Source of the DNA: an uncultured Oscillospiraceae bacterium
GTDB lineage: Bacteria > Bacillota > Clostridia > Oscillospirales > Oscillospiraceae
DNA: 14,333 nt
NCBI GenBank assembly: GCA_958426425.1
Contig: CATZYY010000048.1
Coordinates: 1-14,333 of the forward strand
Direction of reading: 5' to 3'
How positions within the stretch are numbered: position 1 is the stretch's first letter; each line of letters begins with the position of its first letter. Made by a program: the position numbers and the translations under genes. Positions 1 to 7,431 of this stretch are shown here, piece after piece. The notes under the pieces are model-generated. The model searched no databases, had not been told where the DNA came from, and worked only from the letters and a program-made list of their open reading frames with translations.

Positions 1-702
1 CAGCTGACGGAGGACACCTACGAGCTGGTCCTCTCCGGCGACACCTCCGCCGTTACCGCTCCGGGTCAGTTCGTCAACATCTCCCTGCCGGGCAAATTCC
101 TGCGCCGGCCCATCTCCATCTGCAACTGGGACAAAGAGGCATTGATGCTGCTGGTGAAGGTGGTGGGCAGCGGCACCCACGATCTGGTCCGCTGCGTGCC
201 CGGTACGGAGCTGGACGTGCTCAGCGGCCTTGGCAACGGCTTTGACACCGCCTTGGGCGGTGAGGAGCCGGTGCTGGTGGGCGGCGGCATCGGCGCCGCT
301 CCCATGTACGGTCTTGCCCGGTGCCTGATCGAACAGGGCCGGACCCCCACGGTGGTGCTGGGTTTCCGCTCCGGCAAGGACGCCTACTATCTGGAGGAGT
401 TCGCCGCCCTGGGCTGCCGCCTGATGATCGCCACGGAGGACGGCTCCATGGGCACCCGGGGCTTTGTCACCGACTGCCTTGGCAAGCTGCCGGACCTCTC
501 TTACGTGTTCGCCTGCGGCCCCCTGCCCATGCTGAAGGCCGTCCACGGCCTGCCGGGGCTCACCGGCGGGCAGTACAGCTTCGAGGCCCGGATGGGCTGC
601 GGCTTCGGCGCCTGCATGGGCTGCACCGTCCCGACGAAGGACGGCTACAAGCGGGTGTGCAAGGACGGCCCCATCCTGTATCAGGAGGAGATCGTATGGT
701 AG
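1..702 (+). CDS. pyrK: PyrK, dihydroorotate dehydrogenase electron transfer subunit (5' end missing)
   Basis: This is the FAD and [2Fe-2S] subunit that passes electrons from PyrD to NAD+ in class 1B dihydroorotate dehydrogenase. The frame is open from the first base, so the true start lies upstream. The 233 visible residues are close to the usual ~250-260, so only a short N-terminal piece is missing. Numbering from the first codon, the flavin-binding stretch RRPISI lies near residue 35. A glycine-rich nucleotide-binding motif (VGGGIGAAPM) lies near residue 93, and CGPLPM near residue 172. The C-terminal iron-sulfur cysteines are seen as CGFGACMGC plus a fourth Cys in RVCKDGP (about residues 200, 205, 208 and 220). 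The stop overlaps the pyrD start by 7 bases, which fits the two proteins forming one complex. Identification rests on motifs and on the adjacent pyrD. Confidence 0.95.
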   Translation, partial: QLTEDTYELVLSGDTSAVTAPGQFVNISLPGKFLRRPISICNWDKEALMLLVKVVGSGTHDLVRCVPGTELDVLSGLGNGFDTALGGEEPVLVGGGIGAAPMYGLARCLIEQGRTPTVVLGFRSGKDAYYLEEFAALGCRLMIATEDGSMGTRGFVTDCLGKLPDLSYVFACGPLPMLKAVHGLPGLTGGQYSFEARMGCGFGACMGCTVPTKDGYKRVCKDGPILYQEEIVW

Positions 703-1613
703 ATTTGACCGTTTCCCTGGCGGGCGTGGAACTGAAAAACCCCGTGATTCCCGCCTCCGGCACCTTTGGCTACGGCCGGGAGTACGCGGAACTCTATGAC
801 CTGAACATCCTGGGCAGCTTCTCCTGGAAGGGCACCACCGGCTCTGCCCGGCTGGGCAATCCCCAGCCCCGGATCGCCGAGACCGAGGGCGGCATGCTCA
901 ACGCCGTGGGCCTCCAAAACCCCGGCATCGACGCGGTCATTGCCAATGAGGTGCCCAACATCGTAAAGCTCTTCCAGGGCCCCGTTATTGCCAACGTGGG
1001 CGGCTTCTCCCTGGAGGAGTACGCCGACAACTGCCGGAAGCTGAACGATGTGGACCAGGTGAAGATCCTGGAGGTCAACATCTCTTGCCCCAACGTCCAC
1101 GCCGGCGGGCAGAACTTTGGCTCCGATCCCCAGGGCGCCGCCGCGGTGACCAGGGCCGTCCGGGCCGTGACGGACAAGCCGGTGTTCATGAAGCTCTCCC
1201 CCAACGTCACGGACATCGCCGCCATCGCAAAGGCCTGCGAGGCCGAGGGGGCCGACGGCATCTGCCTCATCAACACGCTGCTGGGGATGCGCATTGACCT
1301 GAAAACCAGGCGCCCATTGCTTGCCAACCGCACCGGCGGCCTCTCCGGTCCCGCCGTGTTCCCGGTGGCGGTGCGGATGGTGTGGGACGTGTACGAGGCG
1401 GTGAAGGTGCCCATCATCGGCTGCGGCGGTGTTTCCTCTGCCGAGGATGTATGCGAGATGATGCTCTCGGGCGCCTCCGCTGTGGAGATCGGCGCCGCCA
1501 ATCTCCGGGACCCCTACGCCTGCAAGACCATCATCGAAAAATTGCCCGCTGTCTGTGAACAGCTGGGCGTAACCGAAATTTCTGAATTGACAGGAGGCGC
1601 CCACCATGGCTAA
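696..1613 (+). CDS. pyrD: PyrD, dihydroorotate dehydrogenase catalytic subunit (class 1B)
   Basis: This FMN enzyme oxidises dihydroorotate to orotate, the fourth step of UMP synthesis, and works with PyrK in the cytosol. The 305-residue protein has the usual family length. The start ATG at 696 is preceded by AGGAGGAG and lies inside the end of pyrK; an in-frame ORF extends further upstream but only as a shadow of pyrK. Visible motifs are PASGTFGYG near residue 19, GNPQPR and GGMLNAVGLQNPG around residues 54-77, and NISCPN at 128-133. The cysteine at 131 is the catalytic base expected for class 1 enzymes (class 2 enzymes use serine). FMN-phosphate binding is seen in GCGGVSS near residue 242. 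Having Cys and an adjacent pyrK makes this class 1B rather than 1A. The 3' end overlaps pyrF by 8 bases. Confidence 0.97.
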   Translation: MVDLTVSLAGVELKNPVIPASGTFGYGREYAELYDLNILGSFSWKGTTGSARLGNPQPRIAETEGGMLNAVGLQNPGIDAVIANEVPNIVKLFQGPVIANVGGFSLEEYADNCRKLNDVDQVKILEVNISCPNVHAGGQNFGSDPQGAAAVTRAVRAVTDKPVFMKLSPNVTDIAAIAKACEAEGADGICLINTLLGMRIDLKTRRPLLANRTGGLSGPAVFPVAVRMVWDVYEAVKVPIIGCGGVSSAEDVCEMMLSGASAVEIGAANLRDPYACKTIIEKLPAVCEQLGVTEISELTGGAHHG

Positions 1614-2307
1614 AGACGTGATCATCGCTCTGGACTTCCCCACCAAGGAGGAGACCCTCTCCTTCCTGGACCGCTTCCCCGCCGGGGAAAAGCCCTTCGT
1701 GAAGATCGGCATGGAGCTGTTCTATGCCGAGGGACCCCAGGTGGTCCGGGACATCAAGGCCCGGGGCCACAAGATCTTCCTGGACCTGAAGCTCCACGAC
1801 ATCCCCAACACGGTTAAGCGAGCCATGAACGTTCTCTCCCGGCTGGACGTGGACATGGTGAACCTCCACGCCGCCGGCGCCTCCGAGATGATGAAGGCTG
1901 CTCTGGAGGGTCTGACCCGGCCCGACGGCACCCGCCCGGTGCTGATCGCTGTGACCCAGCTGACCTCCACCGACGCCGCCGCATTGAAAAACGAGCTGCT
2001 GATCGACGTGCCCATGGCGGAAACCGTCATGTCCTATGCCAAAAACGCCGCCGACTCCGGTCTGGACGGCGTGGTGTGCTCTCCTCTGGAGGCCGCCCTG
2101 GTAAAGGAGCGGTGTGGGGCAGGCTTCCTGACCGTCACCCCCGGCATCCGCTTCGCCGACAGCGCCGTAGGCGATCAAAAGCGCATCATGACCCCGGAGA
2201 AGGCGGGCAAGTCCGGCTGCGACTATATCGTGGTGGGTCGCCCCATCACCCAGGCAGAGGACCCTGTGGCCGCCTACCGCAGAGCCGTGAAGGACTTTTT
2301 GGGTTGA
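1606..2307 (+). CDS. pyrF: PyrF, orotidine 5'-phosphate decarboxylase
   Basis: This enzyme decarboxylates OMP to UMP, the last step of the pathway. The 233 residues match the short bacterial form. The catalytic lysine/aspartate network is intact: IALD (D10), VKIG (K33) and LDLKLHD, with D60, K62 and D65. The C-terminal phosphate-binding part is VVGRPIT with R212. The ATG at 1606 has AGGAGGC about 7 bases upstream and overlaps the last codons of pyrD, suggesting coupled translation. A 37-base gap with its own strong ribosome site separates it from pyrE. Confidence 0.97.
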   Translation: MAKDVIIALDFPTKEETLSFLDRFPAGEKPFVKIGMELFYAEGPQVVRDIKARGHKIFLDLKLHDIPNTVKRAMNVLSRLDVDMVNLHAAGASEMMKAALEGLTRPDGTRPVLIAVTQLTSTDAAALKNELLIDVPMAETVMSYAKNAADSGLDGVVCSPLEAALVKERCGAGFLTVTPGIRFADSAVGDQKRIMTPEKAGKSGCDYIVVGRPITQAEDPVAAYRRAVKDFLG

Positions 2308-2344
2308 GAGCCTATCTTCGTATTTTACCAAGGAGGATGTATAT

Positions 2345-2980
2345 ATGAACCTGGAACAAACCATCGCCCATGACCTGCTCTCCATCGGAGCGGTCTTTCT
2401 GCGGCCCGACCAGCCCTTCACCTGGGCCAGCGGCATCAAGAGCCCCATCTACTGCGACAACCGCCTGACCCTGACAGCCCCCGCCGTCCGCACCCACGTG
2501 GAGGAGGGCCTGGTGGACCTGATCTGCAAGCACTATCCCAATGTGGAGGTCCTGATGGGCACCTCCACCGCCGGCATCGCCCACGCCGCCATTGTGGGCC
2601 ACCTCATGGGACTGCCCATGGGCTATGTGCGCTCCGGCAACAAGGACCACGGCCGGGGCAACCGCATTGAAGGCAAGCTGGAACCGGGTCAGAAGGTGGT
2701 TGTGGTGGAGGATTTGATCTCCACCGGCGGAAGCTGCATCGAGGTGGTAGAGGCCCTGCGGGAGGCCGGCGCCGAGGTGCTGGGCATCGTGTCCATCTTC
2801 ACCTACGGCCTCCAGAAGGGGCTGGACCGCCTTGCCGCCGCCAACGTGACCAACTACTCCCTGTCCAACTTCGACGCCGTGTGCACCGTGGCCGCCGACG
2901 AGGGCAAGATCCGCCCCGAGGACATTGACCGCCTGAAGAAATTCCGTGCAAATCCCTCCGACGAAAGTTGGATCGGTTGA
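2345..2980 (+). CDS. pyrE: PyrE, orotate phosphoribosyltransferase
   Basis: This enzyme joins orotate and PRPP to give OMP, the substrate of PyrF just upstream. The 211 residues match the family. The PRPP-binding loop is visible as VVVVEDLISTGGS at about 118-130 with the acidic pair E122-D123. The mobile catalytic loop is seen as NKDHGRGNRIEG around residues 99-110, and the orotate-binding region as FTWASGIKSPIYCDNR near 25-40. AAGGAGGATG lies just upstream of the ATG. The 3' end is 13 bases from pyrB. Nothing is missing or odd. Confidence 0.97.
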   Translation: MNLEQTIAHDLLSIGAVFLRPDQPFTWASGIKSPIYCDNRLTLTAPAVRTHVEEGLVDLICKHYPNVEVLMGTSTAGIAHAAIVGHLMGLPMGYVRSGNKDHGRGNRIEGKLEPGQKVVVVEDLISTGGSCIEVVEALREAGAEVLGIVSIFTYGLQKGLDRLAAANVTNYSLSNFDAVCTVAADEGKIRPEDIDRLKKFRANPSDESWIG

Positions 2981-2993
2981 GAAAGGAGATACC

Positions 2994-3914
2994 ATGCCTC
3001 GTAATATCCTGGATGTCGTTGACCTGAGCGTGGAGGAGATCGATGAGCTGATCGCCACCGCCGAGGACATCATCGCCAACCCCGCCAAATACCAGAACGC
3101 CTGTGCCCACAAGCAGCTGGCCACCCTCTTCTTCGAGCCCTCTACCCGCACCCGCCTGAGCTTTGAATCCGCCATGCTGGCCCTGGGCGGCAGCACCCTG
3201 GGCTTCTCCGAGGCCATGTCCAGCTCCACCGCCAAGGGTGAGACCGTGGGCGACACCATCCACACCGTCAGCTGCTACGCCGATATCATCGCCATGCGCC
3301 ACCCCAAGGAGGGCGCTCCCTTCGCCGCCTCTCAGTACTCCGAGGTACCCATCATCAACGCCGGAGACGGCGGCCACAACCACCCCACCCAGACCCTGAC
3401 GGACCTGCTGACCATCCACCGGGAGAAGGGTAAGCTCAACGGCTTTACCATCGGCTTCTGCGGCGACTTGAAGTTCGGCCGCACCGTCCACTCCCTGGTC
3501 AACGCCCTGAGCCGGTATACCGACATCAACTATGTGCTGATCTCCCCCCTGGAGCTGAAGCTGCCCCGGTACGTGAAGGAGGAGGCCTTCAAGAAAAAGG
3601 GCATCCCCTACACCCAGACCACGGATCTGGAGTCCGTCATTCCCCAGCTGGACATTCTGTACATGACCCGGGTCCAGAAAGAGCGGTTCTTCAACGAGGA
3701 GGACTACCTGCGCCTGAAGGACAGCTATGTACTGACCCCGGAGAAGCTGGTGAACGCCAAGCCGGACCTGTCCATCCTGCATCCCCTGCCCCGTGTCAAC
3801 GAGATCTCCGTGGCGGTGGATAAGGACCCCAGAGCCGCCTACTGGAAACAGGTGAAAAACGGCAAGTATATCCGCATGGCCCTGATTTTGAAGCTGTTGG
3901 GCATCCAGGTTTGA
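2994..3914 (+). CDS. pyrB: PyrB, aspartate carbamoyltransferase catalytic chain
   Basis: This chain condenses carbamoyl phosphate with aspartate, the first committed step of pyrimidine synthesis. The protein is 306 residues, the usual length for a catalytic chain. Carbamoyl-phosphate binding motifs are FFEPSTRTR (STRT at 50-53), SSSTAKGET with the loop lysine K81, and HPTQTL at 130-135. The aspartate side is GDLKFGRTVHS (R163), TRVQKER (R226) and HPLPRVNEI (263-271). I chose ATG 2994 because GAAAGGAGAT sits 3 bases before it and the protein then begins MPRNIL. An in-frame start at 2946 would lie inside pyrE and has no ribosome site. pyrI follows 13 bases later, so this is the class B (PyrB6PyrI6) type of enzyme by inference. 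Confidence 0.97.
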   Translation: MPRNILDVVDLSVEEIDELIATAEDIIANPAKYQNACAHKQLATLFFEPSTRTRLSFESAMLALGGSTLGFSEAMSSSTAKGETVGDTIHTVSCYADIIAMRHPKEGAPFAASQYSEVPIINAGDGGHNHPTQTLTDLLTIHREKGKLNGFTIGFCGDLKFGRTVHSLVNALSRYTDINYVLISPLELKLPRYVKEEAFKKKGIPYTQTTDLESVIPQLDILYMTRVQKERFFNEEDYLRLKDSYVLTPEKLVNAKPDLSILHPLPRVNEISVAVDKDPRAAYWKQVKNGKYIRMALILKLLGIQV

Positions 3915-3927
3915 GGAGGTTGCATCG

Positions 3928-4353
3928 ATGAATATTGACAGTATCCAAGACGGTGTGGTTCTGGACCACATCCAGGCCGGCAAGAGCATGGACATCTACA
4001 AGTACCTGCATCTGGACGAGCTGGACTGCTCCGTGGCCATCATCAAAAACGTCCGCAGCGGCCGCATGGGACGCAAGGACATCATCAAGATCGACTCCCC
4101 CATGGAGGTGGATCTGGACGTGCTGGGCTACATCGACGCCAACATCACCGTCAACATCATCCGCAACGGCGTGCGGGTGGAGAAAAAGCACGTGGAGTTG
4201 CCCAAGAAGCTGGTCAACATCATCCACTGCAAGAATCCCCGGTGCATCACCGTGGCGGAGCCTCAGCTGGATGCCATCTTCCTGCTCAGCGACCCGGAAA
4301 AGCACACCTACCGCTGCGCTTACTGCGACACCGCCAAGGACAAACGCTTCTGA
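3928..4353 (+). CDS. pyrI: PyrI, aspartate carbamoyltransferase regulatory chain
   Basis: This non-catalytic chain binds nucleotides and gives allosteric control (CTP/UTP inhibition, ATP activation in the enterobacterial enzyme). The protein is 141 residues, slightly shorter than the ~153 of the enterobacterial chain. The N-terminal nucleotide-binding domain begins with MNIDSIQDGVVLDHI. The C-terminal zinc site is complete: CKNPRC (C101, C106) and CAYC (C130, C133). It is the last gene of the operon, with GAGGAGG upstream and a terminator 9 bases after its stop. Bacillus subtilis lacks this chain and controls the pathway with PyrR alone, so this organism has protein-level feedback on the first step. 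Confidence 0.97.
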   Translation: MNIDSIQDGVVLDHIQAGKSMDIYKYLHLDELDCSVAIIKNVRSGRMGRKDIIKIDSPMEVDLDVLGYIDANITVNIIRNGVRVEKKHVELPKKLVNIIHCKNPRCITVAEPQLDAIFLLSDPEKHTYRCAYCDTAKDKRF

Positions 4354-4362
4354 AAGGAACCC

Positions 4363-4394
4363 AAAAGCCTCCGCCCTTTGGGGCGGGGGCTTTT
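4363..4394 (+). terminator. Terminator of the pyr operon
   Basis: A 14-bp stem, AAAAGCCTCCGCCC (4363-4376) with GGGCGGGGGCTTTT (4381-4394), has one T-G wobble and a TTTG loop. It starts 9 bases after the pyrI stop and ends in a T run, so it should stop transcription on the plus strand. The next gene starts only 14 bases beyond it. Confidence 0.88.
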
Positions 4395-4408
4395 CCCGGA
4401 AAACCATC

Positions 4409-5308
4409 ATGAATGAAACAACTTCATCCCATCTTCTGCGGGGGAGTCTTTGCACCATGCTGGGCGGCGTGTGCTGGGGCTTCTCCGGCACCTGCGGGCA
4501 GTATCTGTTCTCCCGGTTCGATGTCAGCACGTTGTGGCTGACCTGCCTGCGGCTGCTTGCCGGCGGCATTATCATGCTGGCTCTGGCCGCCGTCCGCCAC
4601 CGTCGGGAGCTGCGGAACATCTGGCGCTGCCCCGGCGATGCCGCCATGCTGGTGGCTTACGGTCTCTTCGGCCTGATGATGTGCCAGTATGCCTACATGA
4701 CCTCCATCTCCTACTCCAACGCCGGCACCACCACGGTCCTCCAGACACTGAGCCTGGTGATTATCATGCTGCTGACCTGTCTGCGGCTGCGGCGCCGGCC
4801 CAACCGGGTTGAGACCATTGCCCTGCTGCTGGCTCTGTTTGGCACCTTCCTGCTGGCTACCGGCGGAGATCCGGCCCACATGGTCCTCTCCCCCCAGGGA
4901 CTGTTCTGGGGACTGGCCACGGCCGTGGCAGCCACCGTCTACACCCTGCTTCCCCGGCGCTTGCTGAGCCGCTGGAACCGCGAGGTTGTCAATGGCTGGG
5001 CCATGCTGATCGGCGGCGCGGTAGTGAACCTGGGCGCCCGCAGCTGGACCTTTCATGTGGACTTGCCATTCCGGGGCTGGCTGGCAGTGGTGTCCATCGT
5101 GGTCTTCGGCACGGTCCTCTCCTTCACATTGTTCATGCAGGGTATTCAGGACGTAGGACCGGTGAAGTCCTCTATGCTGGCATCCACAGAACCGGTGGCC
5201 GCCACCGTCTTTTCCGCCGTTTGGCTGGGCACCGCTTTTTCAGCGGTGGATCTCATGGGCTTCGCCGCCATTATCGCCACCATCTTCCTGCTTGCACAAC
5301 CTGAATGA
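4409..5308 (+). CDS. EamA/DMT-family transporter
   Basis: This is a predicted inner-membrane exporter of the drug/metabolite superfamily, 299 residues with about ten hydrophobic segments. Two EamA repeats are seen, roughly residues 12-150 and 163-297. The first opens with the typical GGVCWGFSGTCGQ. The second carries SMLASTEPVAATVFS (255-269), characteristic of EamA proteins. The substrate cannot be told; amino acids or other small metabolites are usual for the family. The start is uncertain. ATG 4409 begins only 14 bases after the pyr terminator and has only a weak CGGAAA in front. ATG 4457 (residue 17) has GGGGAG 10 bases upstream and would cut into the first membrane segment. I keep 4409. 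The much longer open frame upstream is a shadow of pyrI. Confidence 0.9.
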   Translation: MNETTSSHLLRGSLCTMLGGVCWGFSGTCGQYLFSRFDVSTLWLTCLRLLAGGIIMLALAAVRHRRELRNIWRCPGDAAMLVAYGLFGLMMCQYAYMTSISYSNAGTTTVLQTLSLVIIMLLTCLRLRRRPNRVETIALLLALFGTFLLATGGDPAHMVLSPQGLFWGLATAVAATVYTLLPRRLLSRWNREVVNGWAMLIGGAVVNLGARSWTFHVDLPFRGWLAVVSIVVFGTVLSFTLFMQGIQDVGPVKSSMLASTEPVAATVFSAVWLGTAFSAVDLMGFAAIIATIFLLAQPE

Positions 5309-5392
5309 TGTTCTTTTCTCATGGCAGAACTCACCCGCCAAACTGCATTCCACCACTGATTGTCTCCGCTATCATCCATGTTCTCCCCATGA

Positions 5393-5436
5393 TTCTGCAT
5401 TGCAAGAAAGTTTTCTTGCAATGCAGAAATTTTTTT
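5393..5436 (+). terminator. Long AT-rich hairpin with T run (terminator after the EamA gene)
   Basis: A perfect 17-bp inverted repeat, TTCTGCATTGCAAGAAA (5393-5409) and its complement (5412-5428), has only GT between the arms and is followed by a 7-T run (5430-5436). It lies 84 bases after the EamA stop and upstream of the yitT promoter, so it most simply acts as an intrinsic terminator. Such a long, low-GC, near-continuous palindrome could also be a protein-binding site. Confidence 0.7.
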
Positions 5437-5446
5437 GCAATTTCTC

Positions 5447-5475
5447 TTGCGTTTTTTGCTGGGATCACATATACT
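5447..5475 (+). promoter_or_regulatory. Likely promoter for the YitT-family gene
   Basis: A -35-like TTGCGT (5447-5452), a 17-base spacer and a -10 TATACT (5470-5475) lie about 37 bases before the gene start. The -10 matches 5 of 6 sigma-A consensus bases; the -35 is weak. It lies directly downstream of the hairpin at 5393-5436, so the gene is probably transcribed separately. Confidence 0.5.
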
Positions 5476-5511
5476 TCTCCCGACTGAACCACAGACGGAG
5501 GCACTACCAAC

Positions 5512-6378
5512 ATGAAACCATCCCTTTGGAACACACTGCACAGCCACGGAATCATCGCGGCGCTGGCCCTTGTCATGGCCATCAGCTATCAGGTGTTTGT
5601 CTTCCCCAACGCCTTTGCTCCTGCCGGCATCAACGGGATCGCCACCATCCTGCAATATCTGCTCCATGTCAGTATCGGCTATCTCTCCCTGCTGATTAAC
5701 CTTCCCCTGATTCTCATGGCCTGGAAAAAGGTTGATCCCGATTTTGCCCGCAAAACCCTGACTTTTACTCTATCCTTTTCCATCGCCAATCTGGTTCTGG
5801 GGCACATGGATCTCGGCGCCATCGCCTACCACACCACCTCCTCCGCCATTTTGGGACCGGTGGCCGCCGGCGTGGTCAGCGGCGCGGTGTATGGGTGGGT
5901 GATCCGCCAGAACGGCTCCACCGGCGGCACGGACATTGTGGCGGCCTGGGTCCGGAAGAAGCGGCCGGAGGCCAGTTTGGTGTGGGTGATCTTCACCCTC
6001 AACGCCACCGTGGCGGTGCTGTCCTTCTTTGTCTACGGCTATCAGTTTGAGCCTGTGATCCTGTGCCTGATCTACTGCTACCTCAGCTCCAGCATCAGCG
6101 ATACCATCCTCAAAGGCGGTAAATCCGCTATGAAGTTCGAGGTCATTACCCGGCAGCCAGAGGCGCTCTCCCACCAGCTGCTGCAGCAGCTGCACCACGG
6201 AGTCACGGTTCTGCAGGCGGAGGGCATGTACTCGGAGACACCCCGCTGTCTCCTGATTTGCGTGGTAAATCGCCATCAGGTGGTGCAGTTCCGGGAGATT
6301 CTGTCCCAGTTTCCAGACACCTTTGCCTATGTCTCCAGTGTCAGCGAGACGATGGGAAATTTCAAGCACATAGCATAA
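5512..6378 (+). CDS. YitT family membrane protein (DUF161 + DUF2179)
   Basis: This is a membrane protein of 288 residues, the usual length for the YitT family, whose function is not established. The N-terminal ~205 residues contain about five or six membrane segments, with the characteristic FPNAFAPAGINGIATI near residue 24 and NGSTGGTDIVAAWVRK near residue 135. The soluble C-terminal part (from about residue 208, KFEVIT, to VSETMGNF) is the DUF2179 domain, which has a ferredoxin-like small-molecule-binding look in this family. GGAGG lies 12 bases before the ATG. It appears to be transcribed alone and ends near a pair of hairpins shared with the convergent operon. Confidence 0.92.
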   Translation: MKPSLWNTLHSHGIIAALALVMAISYQVFVFPNAFAPAGINGIATILQYLLHVSIGYLSLLINLPLILMAWKKVDPDFARKTLTFTLSFSIANLVLGHMDLGAIAYHTTSSAILGPVAAGVVSGAVYGWVIRQNGSTGGTDIVAAWVRKKRPEASLVWVIFTLNATVAVLSFFVYGYQFEPVILCLIYCYLSSSISDTILKGGKSAMKFEVITRQPEALSHQLLQQLHHGVTVLQAEGMYSETPRCLLICVVNRHQVVQFREILSQFPDTFAYVSSVSETMGNFKHIA

Positions 6379-6459
6379 AATCTCGTGTGTAATTCATCAC
6401 GCAACAAAGGTAAATCCAGCCGCCTATGAAGCCACCATTTCCGGTTGCTCGGCAGAAAT

Positions 6460-6495
6460 AAAAAGCTGGCACGTCATCAACGATGATGACGTGCC
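6460..6495 (-). terminator. Second terminator of the aminotransferase-radical SAM operon
   Basis: Read on the minus strand, a perfect 12-bp stem (GGCACGTCATCA, arms 6468-6479 and 6484-6495, 4-base loop) is followed within 3 bases by a T5 run (6464-6460). It lies beyond the stronger terminator at 6504-6542, giving tandem termination for the leftward operon. The plus-strand side has no T run. Confidence 0.6.
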
Positions 6496-6503
6496 TCCAC
6501 AAC

Positions 6504-6542
6504 AAAAAGACAGACCGCGGCAACTCCGCGGTCTGTCTTTTT
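6504..6542. terminator. Bidirectional terminator between the YitT and radical SAM genes
   Basis: A perfect 17-bp inverted repeat, AAAAAGACAGACCGCGG (6504-6520) and its complement (6526-6542), has a CAACT loop and A5/T5 ends. It can form a G+C-rich hairpin followed by a U tract on either strand. It serves the convergent genes ending at 6378 (+) and 6562 (-). Confidence 0.9.
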
Positions 6543-6561
6543 ACAGGCTTCTTTTCAGAGG

Positions 6562-7431
6562 TCACAGGCCTCGCCACTGCTCAGGCCGGAGACGGCTCAG
6601 GTCGTGCTCGGCCCGGTCGATCTCCGCAAGCATGGCGGCCTTATCCTGATTCAATGTGCCCTTGAGCACCAGGTAATTGCTGGCGTGGTTCATGCGGAAC
6701 ACGCTGCCGGGGCTGTCCAGCTTCTCCACCAGAAGGCGGGTCTCCTGGAGCACCTGGGGCTGGGTCAGCAGGCGGAAGCTGCCCTCCCTCACCCAGTCGT
6801 ACAGCGGCGTACCCGGCTCCACCATCAGCGTCAGCATACCGATATACTCCGGGTTCATGGCGTTGAAGGCCTCCGCCGTCTCCACGGCATGGCGCTCCAG
6901 CAGCTCCGGACCGCCCAGGCCCGTGATGGCCGTGACGGACAGGGCCATGCCGCTCTCACGGGCCTTGCGGCCCATCTCCACGATCTCCGCAGACAGGTGG
7001 CCCTTGCGCATCAGCTTCAGCACGTCGTCGCAGCCGGACTCCAGGCCCATGTAAACCATGGTCAGGCCCTTTTCCCGGAGGGTCTTCAGCTCCTCCGGCG
7101 TACGGATGCGGAGGGAGGCGGGAGAGGCATAGCTGGTGACGCGCTGGCACTCCGGGAACAATTCCCGAATGGTATCCAGGATCGTATACAGCTCCGAGGC
7201 CTTGCGCACCAGGGCGTCCCCGTCCGCCAGGAACACCCGCTCCACATGGCGGTAGGTGCGGCGGGCCATTTGGAAGTCCTCCAGTACCTCCTCCAGAGGC
7301 CGCAGGGCGAAGCGCTTTTCCTTGTACATGCTGCAGAAGGCGCAGGTATTGTGGCTGCAGCCGTAGGTCACCTGGACGATGAGGCTGTACGCCTCAGAGG
7401 GGGGACGGTAGACGCTGCCGTAGTATCTCAT
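6562..7431 (-). CDS. Radical SAM protein with CX4CX2C cluster motif
   Basis: This is a predicted [4Fe-4S]/S-adenosylmethionine radical enzyme of 289 residues; the reaction is unknown. The cluster motif is GCSHNTCAFC (C25, C30, C33), that is CX4CX2C instead of the standard CX3CX2C. Other radical-SAM barrel features are TSYASPASLRIRTPEEL near residues 98-112, YMGLESGCDDVL near 130, ITGLGG near 168 and VEPGTPLYDW near 206. The ATG at 7431 shares ATGA with the stop of the aminotransferase gene, so translation is probably coupled. The longer open frame that runs back to 7905 is only an alternate reading of the aminotransferase gene. I recall similar GCSHN-type proteins in many clostridial genomes, so the motif looks like a family trait and not damage. 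Confidence 0.9.
   Translation of the reverse strand: MRYYGSVYRPPSEAYSLIVQVTYGCSHNTCAFCSMYKEKRFALRPLEEVLEDFQMARRTYRHVERVFLADGDALVRKASELYTILDTIRELFPECQRVTSYASPASLRIRTPEELKTLREKGLTMVYMGLESGCDDVLKLMRKGHLSAEIVEMGRKARESGMALSVTAITGLGGPELLERHAVETAEAFNAMNPEYIGMLTLMVEPGTPLYDWVREGSFRLLTQPQVLQETRLLVEKLDSPGSVFRMNHASNYLVLKGTLNQDKAAMLAEIDRAEHDLSRLRPEQWRGL

Noticed and set aside
681..1712. Long minus-strand open frames opposite pyrD, pyrF and pyrB
   Set aside because: They lie on the antisense of clear pyr genes, have biased low-complexity translations and no ribosome sites; they come from high-GC codon use.
3935..4408. Upstream extension of the EamA frame
   Set aside because: It runs out of frame through pyrI and its terminator, with Ser/Thr/Trp-rich nonsense sequence and no family match.
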